A stretch of DNA of 40,322 nt from Frigoribacterium sp. MEB024 (GTDB taxonomy: Bacteria > Actinomycetota > Actinomycetes > Actinomycetales > Microbacteriaceae): the NCBI RefSeq assembly GCF_000878135.1, contig NZ_JXQZ01000064.1, positions 1 through 40,322 of the forward strand. The letters are read 5' to 3'. The notes beneath the pieces were generated by a model. It ran no database searches and was not told the origin of the DNA. It saw nothing but the letters and a program-made list of their open reading frames with translations. Positions 16,179 to 24,048 of this stretch are shown here, piece after piece. Made by a program: the position numbers and the translations under genes. Each line of letters begins with the position of its first letter. The stretch's first letter is position 1.

Positions 16179-17089
16179 CGCGCCTCCTGGGCGAGGTCGA
16201 ACGGTTCGCGGACCACCTGCACGACGGTCGGGGGCTCAGCGACCACACGGTGCGGTCGTACGGTGCCGACCTCGACTCGCTCGTCGTCTTCGCCGAGAAG
16301 CGGCTCGGCCGCCCGGGCGAGGTCGGCGACCTCGACCTCGACCTGCTGCGCGACTGGCTCTGGCAGGGCACGCAGGCCGGGCTCGCCCGGGCCACCCTCG
16401 CCAGGCGGTCGGCGAGCGTCCGGGCCTTCACCCGATGGCTCGACGAGACCGACCGGACGCCGGTCGACATCGGCGCGCGGCTGCGCGCGCCGAAGCCCGA
16501 GAGCCGTCTGCCCCGCGTCCTCACCCGCGAGCAGGTCGACGGCCTGCTGGCCTCCCTCGCCGTCCGTGCCGACACGGGCGACCCCGGTGCGCGTCGGGAC
16601 CTCGCCGTCGTCGAGCTCCTCTACGGGGCGGGCCTGCGCGTGTCCGAGCTCGTCGGTGCCGACCTCGGCGACGTCGACCTCGAGAGACTGACCGTGCGGG
16701 TGACCGGCAAAGGGGCGAAACAACGCGTCGTGCCGTTCGGCGTCCCGGCGGCCGAGGCCCTGGGACGCTACCTCCAACGCGCGCGCCCGACGCTCGTCAC
16801 CCCGGCCACGGACCCTGCGTTCTTCGTGGGGTCCACCGGAGGGCGGCTCGGTACGAGGGCCGTCTACCGCTTGGTCGCCGGGCTGCTCGCCGACCTCCCG
16901 GGCGGGGGGCCGGCGGGGCCGCACGCCCTGAGGCACACGGCGGCCACGCACCTGCTCGACGGGGGCGCCGACCTCCGGGCCGTCCAGGAGTTGCTCGGCC
17001 ACGCGAGCCTCGGCACCACGCAGATCTACACGCACGTCTCGACCGACCGGTTGCGGGACAGCTACCGTTCGGCACACCCGCGCGCCTGA
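16175..17089 (+). CDS. xerC: Tyrosine recombinase XerC
   Basis: A 304-residue tyrosine recombinase for chromosome dimer resolution. An N-terminal SAM-like core-binding domain (about 8-95) is followed by the catalytic domain with Arg155 (GAGLRVSEL), Lys179 (VTGKGAKQR), His250/Arg253 (HALRHTAATHLL), His276 (LGHASLG) and the nucleophile Tyr285 (IYTHVS). The location after dprA is the usual place of xerC in actinobacteria, which argues against a phage integrase. GTG 16175 is chosen by homology and by overlap with the upstream mini-ORF. Confidence 0.93.
   Translation: MTRLLGEVERFADHLHDGRGLSDHTVRSYGADLDSLVVFAEKRLGRPGEVGDLDLDLLRDWLWQGTQAGLARATLARRSASVRAFTRWLDETDRTPVDIGARLRAPKPESRLPRVLTREQVDGLLASLAVRADTGDPGARRDLAVVELLYGAGLRVSELVGADLGDVDLERLTVRVTGKGAKQRVVPFGVPAAEALGRYLQRARPTLVTPATDPAFFVGSTGGRLGTRAVYRLVAGLLADLPGGGPAGPHALRHTAATHLLDGGADLRAVQELLGHASLGTTQIYTHVSTDRLRDSYRSAHPRA
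16179..16189 (+). repeat. Dispersed CGCGCCTCCTG motif at the xerC start
   Basis: The exact 11-mer lies within xerC codons 2-5, just after the GTG. Confidence 0.5.
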
Positions 17090-17166
17090 CGGCGCAGAGG
17101 ACACCGGCACGGCCCGAGGCGCCTGACGCACGCGCCCGAGCGACGCGTCCCGAGTGGCACCGGTGC

Positions 17167-17712
17167 TCAGCGGGGCCGTGTCGGCAGCAGCACCGACGGT
17201 TCGATCCCGCCCAGGAACAGCAGGGGCGAGACGTACTCGCCGTCGATGCGCGCCCCCACGTGCAAGCACGGCCGGTCCGAACAGTGCCCCGGCACGAGCA
17301 CACCGACGGTCTGCCCCCGCGTGACGACGTCGCCCTTCGAGACATCGGCCGCCACCGGCTCGAAGCTGCTCAGCACTCCACCCGAGTGGGCGATCGACAG
17401 CACAGGGCGGTCCACCACGACCCCGGCGAAGTGCACCACCCCGTCGTCCGGCGCGGTCACGACCGAGCCCTCGGTCGTCCCGACGTCGATGCCGCGGTGC
17501 CCCGGCGACCACGGGTTCGGCGGCCCGACGAAGGGCCGGACCACCGGGTGGGGCGAGGCGACGGGCCAGGCCCACACCGCGCCTCCTGCGTTCTCCGCCG
17601 GAGGTGATGCGAACGCCGGCGAGGACGTGGACGACCCGGCGACGAGGACCGCCAGGACCGTCGTCGAGGCCCCGACGAGGCGGCGGAGCGACCGCGGAGG
17701 ACCAGAACGCAT
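17167..17712 (-). CDS. Exported M23-like (LytM) domain protein
   Basis: A 181-residue protein with an N-terminal signal peptide (basic RSLRRL, hydrophobic stretch to about residue 32, AFA cleavage region) and a LytM/M23 fold. The zinc motif HRGIDVG (HxxxD) is present and the second site reads PCLHVGARIDG, where the first His of the usual HxH is replaced by Cys. The zinc ligands are thus kept but the usual catalytic His is missing; activity is uncertain and a regulatory (EnvC/NlpD-like) role is possible. ATG 17712 starts the signal peptide, although the frame is open to 18045. Between xerC and rpsB this is a standard actinobacterial neighbour. Confidence 0.9.
   Translation of the reverse strand: MRSGPPRSLRRLVGASTTVLAVLVAGSSTSSPAFASPPAENAGGAVWAWPVASPHPVVRPFVGPPNPWSPGHRGIDVGTTEGSVVTAPDDGVVHFAGVVVDRPVLSIAHSGGVLSSFEPVAADVSKGDVVTRGQTVGVLVPGHCSDRPCLHVGARIDGEYVSPLLFLGGIEPSVLLPTRPR
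17576..17590 (+). repeat. Dispersed CGCGCCTCCTG motif inside the M23-like gene
   Basis: ACCGCGCCTCCTGCG lies in the segment coding the linker after the signal peptide; on the coding strand it specifies Asn/Ala-Gly-Gly-Ala. Confidence 0.55.
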
Positions 17713-17726
17713 ACCGGTACCTTGCC

Positions 17727-17738
17727 GGTTGCGCAACC
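17727..17738. promoter_or_regulatory. 12-bp perfect palindrome, possible operator
   Basis: GGTTGCGCAACC lies 14 bp from the M23-like ATG and 15 bp upstream of the TAAGGT -10-like box of the sugar transporter. It is well placed for a dimeric repressor acting on either divergent gene. The binding protein is unknown. Confidence 0.4.
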
Positions 17739-17753
17739 TTTCTCGGCGAGGCG

Positions 17754-17759
17754 TAAGGT
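17754..17759 (+). promoter_or_regulatory. -10 box of sugar transporter gene
   Basis: TAAGGT lies 86 nt upstream of the GTG at 17846. The leader that follows holds a repeated CCGTGCACnA (17764-17773 and 17780-17789) and a clear SD (GAAGGAG) at 17834-17840. Confidence 0.4.
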
Positions 17760-17845
17760 TCACCCGTGCACGAACACCCCGTGCACACCGTTTGTGGGGG
17801 AGTCGTGGCCACGAGCCCTGCTCCTCGAGCCGTGAAGGAGTACAG

Positions 17846-19294
17846 GTGTCGAACACCACTGCAACGACGAAGAGCTTGAACAGGCGGGTGACCGCGCTCG
17901 CCGTGGCGGCGGCCATCGGCGGGTTCCTGTTCGGCTTCGACTCGTCCGTCATCAACGGCGCCGTCCAGTCCATCACCGACGAGTTCGGCCTCACCGAGTT
18001 CGCCTCGGGCTTCGCGGTCGCCTCGGCCCTGATCGGTTGTGCCATCGGTGCCTACGTCGCCGGCCGTCTCGCCGACAAGATGGGCCGCATCAAGGTCATG
18101 CTGATCGGTGCCGGTCTGTTCCTGATCAGCTCGATCGGTGCCGCCGCGGCCTTCGCCGTCTGGGACCTCGTCCTCTGGCGCGTCATCGGCGGCCTCGGCA
18201 TCGGCATCGCCTCGGTCATCGCCCCCGCCTACATCAGCGAGGTGTCGCCCAAGGCCATCCGTGGTCGTCTGGCGTCGTTCCAGCAGCTCGCCATCACCCT
18301 CGGCATCTTCGCCGCCCTGCTCTCGGACCAGCTCTTCGCGGTCACGGCGGGCGGTGCCTCCGAGCCGTCGCTCTTCGGCCTCGCGGCCTGGCGCTGGATG
18401 TTCCTGGTGGGCATCGTGCCGTCGGTCGTCTACGGAATCCTCGCCTGGCGTCTGCCCGAGTCGCCGCGGTACCTCGCCGGTGACGGGCGTGAGGCCGAGG
18501 CCAAGAAGGTCCTGCAGTCGATCGTCCCCGCCGAGACGGTCGAGACGAGCCTGAAAGAGATCACCGACTCGATCCGCACCGAGGCCGAACTCGAGAAGAA
18601 ATCGTCCATCCGCGGCAGCCGCTTCGGCCTTCAGCCCATCGTCTGGGTCGGCATCATCCTCGCCGTGCTGCAGCAGTTCGTCGGCATCAACGTGATCTTC
18701 TACTACTCGACCACCCTCTGGCAGGCCGTCGGCTTCCAGGAAGAGGACTCGTTCCTCATCTCGACCATCACCGCCGTCGTCAACGTCGCGGTGACCTTCA
18801 TCGCGATCGGGCTCGTCGACAAGGTCGGTCGCCGGCCGATGCTGCTGACCGGCTCGATCGGCATGTTCGTCAGCCTCGCCGTCACCGCCCTGGCGTTCAG
18901 CCAGGCCACCACCTCGGCGAGCGGCGACCCCTCGCTGCCCGGCGCCTGGGGCCCGGTGGCGCTCGTGGCCGCGAACCTCTTCGTCGTGTCGTTCGGTGCC
19001 ACGTGGGGCCCGCTCATGTGGGTGCTGCTCGGCGAGATGTTCCCGAACAGCATCCGTGCCACGGCGCTCGGCGTGGGCAGCATGGCGAACTGGATCGCCA
19101 ACTTCATCGTGACGGTGTCGTTCCCGACCCTCGCCGCCCTCAGTCTCACGCTGTCGTACGGCATCTTCGCGTTCTTCGCGCTCGTCTCGTTCTTCTTCGT
19201 CCTGGCGAAGATCCCCGAGACCAAGGGCCGCTCGCTCGAAGAGATGGGCATCTCGGCCGTCCAGGCCGACACGGGTCGGTCCACGAAGGCCTGA
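17846..19294 (+). CDS. Sugar porter family MFS transporter
   Basis: A 482-residue, 12-helix MFS protein of the sugar porter (XylE/GalP/IolT) type, probably a proton-sugar or polyol symporter. Signatures are GFLFGFDSSVINGAV in helix 1, GRLADKMGRIK between helices 2 and 3, PESPRYL after helix 6, QQFVGINVIFYYSTTLW in helix 7, VDKVGRR, and PETKGRSLEEM at the C-terminus. The residues suit hexose or inositol but the substrate cannot be assigned. The GTG start has an SD 6 nt upstream. It interrupts the frequent M23-rpsB adjacency and ends at a 14-bp stem terminator. Confidence 0.94.
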   Translation: MSNTTATTKSLNRRVTALAVAAAIGGFLFGFDSSVINGAVQSITDEFGLTEFASGFAVASALIGCAIGAYVAGRLADKMGRIKVMLIGAGLFLISSIGAAAAFAVWDLVLWRVIGGLGIGIASVIAPAYISEVSPKAIRGRLASFQQLAITLGIFAALLSDQLFAVTAGGASEPSLFGLAAWRWMFLVGIVPSVVYGILAWRLPESPRYLAGDGREAEAKKVLQSIVPAETVETSLKEITDSIRTEAELEKKSSIRGSRFGLQPIVWVGIILAVLQQFVGINVIFYYSTTLWQAVGFQEEDSFLISTITAVVNVAVTFIAIGLVDKVGRRPMLLTGSIGMFVSLAVTALAFSQATTSASGDPSLPGAWGPVALVAANLFVVSFGATWGPLMWVLLGEMFPNSIRATALGVGSMANWIANFIVTVSFPTLAALSLTLSYGIFAFFALVSFFFVLAKIPETKGRSLEEMGISAVQADTGRSTKA

Positions 19295-19316
19295 GCCCGG
19301 CAGAAGCACTCTCGGC

Positions 19317-19357
19317 AAGCGAACGTCCCGTCCAGATCCTGGGCGGGACGTTCGCTT
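19317..19357 (+). terminator. Sugar transporter terminator
   Basis: Perfect 14-bp arms (19317-19330 and 19344-19357) ending in TTTCC form a good intrinsic terminator 23 nt after the stop. Confidence 0.8.
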
Positions 19358-19444
19358 TCCGAGACTGCTCTCGGTCACCGACGCGTCGTCCGAGCGCAGC
19401 GCACTCGGGTGTCGACCACCGCCTCTCCTCGCCCGAGGTGGTGC

Positions 19445-19693
19445 TAACATGAGCGATGCAGCCTGCTCAGCAGGCTGACTTCGCGTGCCCTGTGCGTCCT
19501 CGGACGCACCGACGTCGAGGCGACCTGGTCGCCTCGCGCCGCTCCCGGCCTCCACGTCCACTCGGTCCGAACGCGCCTCACGGTGTGCTCGGCGGACGTG
19601 TGCCCGGGCACCAGGCAGTGGCGACCGACCGGTCGCCCGACAACCGACAAGCAGGCGCACCCGCGGGTGCGCCCAGAAACAAGGAGAACGACC
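19445..19693 (+). promoter_or_regulatory. rpsB promoter and highly structured leader
   Basis: A -10 TAACAT at 19445-19450 precedes a leader of about 240 nt. The leader carries five perfect hairpins in series: 19460-19476, 19492-19509, 19516-19536, 19621-19636 and 19654-19673. The last, a 9-bp stem, ends 8 nt before the AAGGAG SD (19681-19686) of rpsB. Such density suggests autoregulation by S2 or a processing-controlled leader. No protein-coding frame here looks real. Confidence 0.55.
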
Positions 19694-20641
19694 ATGGCCG
19701 TCGTCACCATCCGCCAGCTGCTCGACAGCGGCGTCCACTTCGGACACCAGACCCGTCGCTGGAACCCGAAGGTGAAGCGCTTCATCCTCGCCGAGCGCTC
19801 GGGCATCCACATCATCGACCTGCAGCAGTCGCTCGGCTACATCGACAGCGCGTACGACTTCGTCAAAGAGACCGTCGCCCACGGTGGCACGATCCTCTTC
19901 GTCGGCACCAAGAAGCAGGCCCAGGGCTCCATCGCCGAGCAGGCCAACCGCGTCGGCCAGCCCTTCGTCAACCAGCGCTGGCTCGGTGGCCTCCTGACCA
20001 ACTTCCAGACGGTCTCGAAGCGCCTCGCCCGCATGAAAGAGCTCGAGGACATCGACTTCGACGACACGACGCAGGGCTTCACCAAGAAAGAACTGCTGAT
20101 CAAGAAGCGCGAGCTCGACAAGCTGCACAAGACGCTCGGTGGAATCCGCAACCTGACCAAGACGCCGTCCGCCCTCTGGGTCGTGGACACCAAGAAAGAG
20201 CACCTCGCGATCGACGAGGCCAAGAAGCTGGGCATCCCGGTCATCGGCATCCTCGACACGAACTGCGACCCCGACGAGATCAACTTCCCGATCCCGGGCA
20301 ACGACGACGCGATCCGTTCCGTCGGCCTGCTGACGCGCATCGTCGCTGACGCCGCTGCCGAGGGCCTCGTGCAGCGTCACCAGAAGCCCGAGGACGCCGA
20401 CCAGCCCGTCGAGCCCATGGCCGAATGGGAGGCCGAGCTGCTCGCGCAGGGCGAGGCCAAGGCCGCTGACGCTGCTGCCGAGGCACCTGCTGCCGAGGCG
20501 CCCGTCGCCGAGGCCCCCGTCGAGGAGAACGACGCCGACGCACAGGTCGCCGCGAAGCCCCTGGGCGAGCCGGTCGTCGAGCCCGTCGCCGAGGCGACCG
20601 AGGCCACGGCCGCCGAGCCGGCCGACGCCGACTCGAAGTAG
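19694..20641 (+). CDS. rpsB: 30S ribosomal protein S2
   Basis: A 315-residue S2. The core opens with [21 protein letters not shown] and shows [36 protein letters not shown] and the [22 protein letters not shown] signature. After about residue 255 an Ala/Glu/Pro-rich, repeat-like acidic tail (AAEAP, AEAPV) extends it by roughly 60 residues; such tails occur in actinobacterial S2. ATG 19694 follows AAGGAG by 7 nt. It is paired with tsf, 42 nt downstream. Confidence 0.97.
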   Translation: MAVVTIRQLLDSGVHFGHQTRRWNPKVKRFILAERSGIHIIDLQQSLGYIDSAYDFVKETVAHGGTILFVGTKKQAQGSIAEQANRVGQPFVNQRWLGGLLTNFQTVSKRLARMKELEDIDFDDTTQGFTKKELLIKKRELDKLHKTLGGIRNLTKTPSALWVVDTKKEHLAIDEAKKLGIPVIGILDTNCDPDEINFPIPGNDDAIRSVGLLTRIVADAAAEGLVQRHQKPEDADQPVEPMAEWEAELLAQGEAKAADAAAEAPAAEAPVAEAPVEENDADAQVAAKPLGEPVVEPVAEATEATAAEPADADSK

Positions 20642-20683
20642 TCCTCCTCCACCTCTCCGACTCCACGAAAGGAAGTCAGACAC

Positions 20684-21511
20684 ATGGCCAACTACACCAT
20701 CGCTGACGTCAAGATCCTCCGTGACCGCCTCGGCGCGGGCATGGTCGACAGCAAGAACGCCCTCGAAGAAGCCGACGGCGACATCGAGAAGGCCGTCGAG
20801 ATCCTCCGCGTCAAGGGGCTGAAGGGCGTCGCCAAGCGCGAGGGCCGTCAGACCACCGCCGGTCTCGTCGCCGCCAAGCCCGGTTCGGGCTACGCCACGT
20901 TGATCGAGCTCGCCAGCGAGACCGACTTCGTCGCGAAGAACGAGAAGTTCGTCGCCCTGGCCGACCAGGTCCTCGAGGCCGTGCACGCGGCCGGTGCCTC
21001 CAGCGCCGCCGAGGGCAACGCGGCCGCGATCGGCGGCCAGACCGTCGAGGCCTTCGTCAACGACGAGGCCGCCCTCATGGGCGAGAAGGTCGAACTGCGC
21101 ACCGTCAACCGCATCGAGGGCGAGCAGTTCGCCATCTACCTGCACAAGACCTCGAAGGACCTGCCCCCGCAGGTCGGCGTGGTCGTCGGTTACACCGGTG
21201 ACGACGCCGAGACCGCTCGCTCGATCGCTCAGCACATCGCCTTCGCCGCGCCGACGTACCTGTCGCGCGACGAGGTGCCGGCCGAGCAGGTCGACAAGGA
21301 GCGTGCCATCGTCGAGGAGACCGCGAAGAACGAGGGCAAGCCCGAAGCGGCCCTGCCCAAGATCATCGAGGGTCGCCTCACCGGCTTCTTCAAGGAGATC
21401 GCCCTGCTCGACCAGGCCTACGCGAAGGACAACAAGTTGTCGGTCGCCAAGGTCGTCGACGAGGCCGGACTGTCGATCACGGGCTTCGCCCGCATCAAGG
21501 TCGGCGCCTAA
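20684..21511 (+). CDS. tsf: Elongation factor Ts
   Basis: A 275-residue guanine-exchange factor for EF-Tu. The N-terminal module has LRDRLGAGMVDSKNALEEADGD, followed by KGLKGVAKREGRQTTAG and the EF-Tu-contact motif ELASETDFVAKNEKF. The C-terminal subdomain VDKERAIVEETAKNEGKPEAALPKIIEGRL is intact. Length is normal. An SD-like AAAGGAAG lies about 9 nt before the ATG. It ends at a strong stem terminator, separating the rpsB-tsf unit from pyrH. Confidence 0.97.
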   Translation: MANYTIADVKILRDRLGAGMVDSKNALEEADGDIEKAVEILRVKGLKGVAKREGRQTTAGLVAAKPGSGYATLIELASETDFVAKNEKFVALADQVLEAVHAAGASSAAEGNAAAIGGQTVEAFVNDEAALMGEKVELRTVNRIEGEQFAIYLHKTSKDLPPQVGVVVGYTGDDAETARSIAQHIAFAAPTYLSRDEVPAEQVDKERAIVEETAKNEGKPEAALPKIIEGRLTGFFKEIALLDQAYAKDNKLSVAKVVDEAGLSITGFARIKVGA

Positions 21512-21522
21512 GCAGCACCGTG

Positions 21523-21556
21523 ACGGGGCCCGAGACGAACGTGTCTCGGGCCCCGT
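21523..21556 (+). terminator. rpsB-tsf terminator
   Basis: Perfect 14-bp arms (21523-21536 and 21543-21556) with a 6-nt loop lie 11 nt after the tsf stop, followed by TCCC. Confidence 0.8.
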
Positions 21557-21627
21557 TCCCGTGCCCGGCCGAGGTGACGACGCCGGGCGCATCATCGGCG
21601 ACGGACGGCGACCAGCCCGAACTCGCT

Positions 21628-21633
21628 AACCTG
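21628..21633 (+). promoter_or_regulatory. pyrH -10 box
   Basis: TAACCT lies 29 nt upstream of the pyrH ATG, leaving a leader of about 23 nt with a GGAG SD at 21654-21657. Confidence 0.45.
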
Positions 21634-21662
21634 GCTACGGCCACGACGAGACGGAGACTCGC

Positions 21663-22382
21663 ATGACATCGGAAACCACCGGACGACGACGCGTTCTGCT
21701 GAAGCTCTCGGGCGAGGCCTTCGGCGGCGGCCAGCTCGGCGTGAACCCCGACGTGGTCGGTGCCATCGCCCGTGAGATCGCCGACGCGGCGACCGACGTC
21801 GAGATCGCGATCGTGGTCGGCGGCGGCAACTTCTTCCGTGGCGCCGAGCTCAGTCAGCGCGGCATGGACCGAGGCCGAGCCGATTACATGGGCATGCTGG
21901 GCACGGTCATGAACGCCCTCGCCCTCCAGGACTTCCTCGAGCAGGCCGGTGCCGCCACGCGTGTGCAGTCCGCCATCGCGATGACCCAGGTCGCCGAGCC
22001 CTACATCCCTCGTCGTGCCGAGCGGCACCTCGAGAAGGGACGCGTCGTCATCTTCGGTGCCGGCGCCGGTCTGCCGTACTTCTCGACCGACACCGTCTCG
22101 GCCCAGCGGGCTCTCGAGATCGGGGCCTCCGAGGTCCTCGTCGCCAAGAACGGCGTCGACGGCGTCTACTCGGCGGACCCCCGCCACGACCCGTCGGCGG
22201 TCAAGCTCGACCGGCTCACGTACCAAGAGGCACTGATGCAGGGGCTCAAGGTCGTGGACTCGACCGCCTTCAGCCTCTGCATGGACAACGGCATGCCCAT
22301 GCACGTGTTCGGCATGGAAGGCGAGGGCAACATCGCCCGCGCCATCCGTGGCGAACGCATCGGAACCATCGTCAGCAACTAG
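21663..22382 (+). CDS. pyrH: UMP kinase
   Basis: A 239-residue bacterial UMP kinase of the amino-acid-kinase fold, which phosphorylates UMP to UDP and is unrelated to eukaryotic UMP/CMP kinases. Motifs are [13 protein letters not shown], the phosphate-binding [32 protein letters not shown] and [14 protein letters not shown]. The position between tsf and frr is conserved in many bacteria. ATG 21663 gives the standard N-terminus; its own -10 box and the tsf terminator suggest a separate transcription unit with frr and cdsA. Confidence 0.97.
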   Translation: MTSETTGRRRVLLKLSGEAFGGGQLGVNPDVVGAIAREIADAATDVEIAIVVGGGNFFRGAELSQRGMDRGRADYMGMLGTVMNALALQDFLEQAGAATRVQSAIAMTQVAEPYIPRRAERHLEKGRVVIFGAGAGLPYFSTDTVSAQRALEIGASEVLVAKNGVDGVYSADPRHDPSAVKLDRLTYQEALMQGLKVVDSTAFSLCMDNGMPMHVFGMEGEGNIARAIRGERIGTIVSN

Positions 22383-22387
22383 ACGAC

Positions 22388-22393
22388 TAAACT
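22388..22393 (+). promoter_or_regulatory. Possible internal -10 box before frr
   Basis: TAAACT lies 27 nt before the frr GTG, in the 38-nt pyrH-frr gap. It may add transcription of frr-cdsA. Confidence 0.3.
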
Positions 22394-22420
22394 CGACCGC
22401 GAACCGAACAAGGAGCACCA

Positions 22421-22978
22421 GTGGCGATCAACGACGTACTCACCGAGACGCGCGAGAAGATGGACAAGGCGCTCGACGCGGCCAAGAACGACTTCGGCAC
22501 GGTGCGAACCGGCCGCATCAACCCGGCTCTGTTCCAGAAGATCCCGATCGACTACTACGGCAGCCCCACCCCGCTGGCCCAGCTCGCCTCGCTCCAGGTG
22601 CCCGAGGCGCGCACGATGATCGTCACGCCGTACGACAAGACGGCCCTCAAAGAGATCGAGAAGGCCATCGCGACCTTCCCGAACCTCGGGGCCAACCCGA
22701 CGAACGACGGCACCATCGTCCGCGTCACGATCCCCGAACTGACGCAGGAGCGTCGCAAAGAGTTCGTCAAGCTCGTCCGCAGCAAGGGCGAGGACGCCAA
22801 GGTGCAGGTGCGCAACGTCCGTCGCAAGTCGAAAGAGGCGCTCGACGCCCAGAAGACCGAGGTCGGCGACGACGAGGTCGCTCGCGCCGAGAAAGAGCTC
22901 GAGTCGATCACCAAGGGCTACATCGACTCCATCGACGACGCGCTGAAGAAGAAAGAAGCGGAGCTGCTCGAGGTCTGA
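22421..22978 (+). CDS. frr: Ribosome recycling factor
   Basis: A 185-residue RRF, which with EF-G splits post-termination ribosomes. It shows [46 protein letters not shown], the [21 protein letters not shown] hinge and the C-terminal helix [21 protein letters not shown]. Length is exactly typical. GTG 22421 has an AAGGAG SD 5 nt upstream. Its stop overlaps the cdsA ATG by one base (TGATG). Confidence 0.97.
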   Translation: MAINDVLTETREKMDKALDAAKNDFGTVRTGRINPALFQKIPIDYYGSPTPLAQLASLQVPEARTMIVTPYDKTALKEIEKAIATFPNLGANPTNDGTIVRVTIPELTQERRKEFVKLVRSKGEDAKVQVRNVRRKSKEALDAQKTEVGDDEVARAEKELESITKGYIDSIDDALKKKEAELLEV

Positions 22979-23976
22979 TGAGACAGCGACCCGACGGCGC
23001 CGGCCCCGACGACTCGTCACCGGCTCAGAAGAGCACCCTCGGCAGTCGCCGGGCCGACTTCGACGCCCGTGCGCAGGCGGCCCGGCACGACATCGAGAAC
23101 CAATTGCGAGCCGGCAAGGCGCGCCTCGACTCGCGCAACGAGAAGTTGACGGCGCGCACCGGACGCAACCTGCCGGCCGCCATCGCCGTGGGTGTGCTGC
23201 TCGGGGCTGCGGTCCTGCTGAGCCTGATCTTCGTCAAGGCGTTCTTCATGATCGTGGCGGCGGCCCTGATCGGCTCGCTGTGCTTCGAACTCGCCAGCGC
23301 CCTCCGCTTCGCCGGGCGGGACGTGCCCCGCCTGCCGAGCGTCCTCGCGGGCGTGGCCGTCGTCCCCGCGGCCTTCTACGGGGGAGCCGGGGGCCACTGG
23401 GCCGCACTCGTCGGTGGCATCGTCGTCGTGTCGCTGTGGCGTCTCGTCGAGTTGGCCCGTCCTTCGCACCGTGGTGGCGCCTCCTCGCTCGGTCGCGACC
23501 TGGGGGCCGGAGCGTTCGTCCAGATCTACTGCTCGTTCCTCGGCAGCTTCATGGTGCTGATGGCCGCCCGGCCCGACGGCCAGTGGTGGACACTGTCGGC
23601 ACTCATCGTGGTGATCGCCGTCGACACCGGCGCCTACGCGACCGGGCTCAACTTCGGCAAGCACCCGATGGCTCCCCGCATCAGCCCGAAGAAGACCTGG
23701 GAAGGTTTCGCCGGCTCGGTGGCCGCCAGCCTCGTCGCGGCCGTGCTGCTGTCGATCTTCCTGCTCGACGAGCCGTGGTGGTTCGGCCTCGTCTTCGGCG
23801 GCGTCATCATCGTGACGGCCACCATCGGCGACCTGTCCGAGTCGCTCATCAAGCGTGACCTCGGCATCAAGGACATCAGCACCTGGCTGCCCGGTCACGG
23901 CGGTTTCCTCGACCGGCTGGACAGCACGTTGCCGTCGGCCGCTGCGGCCTACGGTCTCTACCTGCTCTTCGCTTAG
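22978..23976 (+). CDS. cdsA: Phosphatidate cytidylyltransferase CdsA
   Basis: A 332-residue multi-spanning enzyme that makes CDP-diacylglycerol from phosphatidate and CTP at the membrane. A hydrophilic N-terminal region of about 65 residues precedes the helices. The family signature lies near the end: ESLIKRDLGIKDISTWLPGHGGFLDRLDS, with the catalytic acidic and Lys residues intact, and ISPKKTWEGFAGS upstream of it. ATG 22978 shares one base with the frr stop. A longer open frame through frr is a shadow. Confidence 0.95.
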   Translation: MRQRPDGAGPDDSSPAQKSTLGSRRADFDARAQAARHDIENQLRAGKARLDSRNEKLTARTGRNLPAAIAVGVLLGAAVLLSLIFVKAFFMIVAAALIGSLCFELASALRFAGRDVPRLPSVLAGVAVVPAAFYGGAGGHWAALVGGIVVVSLWRLVELARPSHRGGASSLGRDLGAGAFVQIYCSFLGSFMVLMAARPDGQWWTLSALIVVIAVDTGAYATGLNFGKHPMAPRISPKKTWEGFAGSVAASLVAAVLLSIFLLDEPWWFGLVFGGVIIVTATIGDLSESLIKRDLGIKDISTWLPGHGGFLDRLDSTLPSAAAAYGLYLLFA

Positions 23977-24048
23977 GGGCGTCCCGACGAGGGTGACGGG
24001 CCGCGCGTCCAGCCGCTTGCCATCGGGCCATGCGGCATGATGGTGGCC

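Noticed and set aside
16175-17089. Tyrosine recombinase as a sign of a prophage or integrative element
   Set aside because: No attachment repeats or phage genes occur nearby, and the position after dprA is the usual chromosomal site of xerC.
17766-17882. 38-codon leaderless frame in the sugar transporter leader
   Set aside because: It begins near the predicted transcription start, but it overlaps the transporter gene out of frame and has ordinary leader composition; kept only as a remark in the findings.
16121-21595. Very long minus-strand open frame of 1824 codons
   Set aside because: It runs antisense through dprA's end, xerC, the transporter, rpsB and tsf, all well supported by motifs. 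Its translation is Arg/Asp/Gly-rich low complexity, a usual artefact in high-GC DNA.
24037-24048. ATG codons at 24037 and 24040 as start of the DivIVA-motif gene
   Set aside because: They coincide with the CATGAT -10-like box; GTG 24049 lies at the expected transcription start and gives a better N-terminus.
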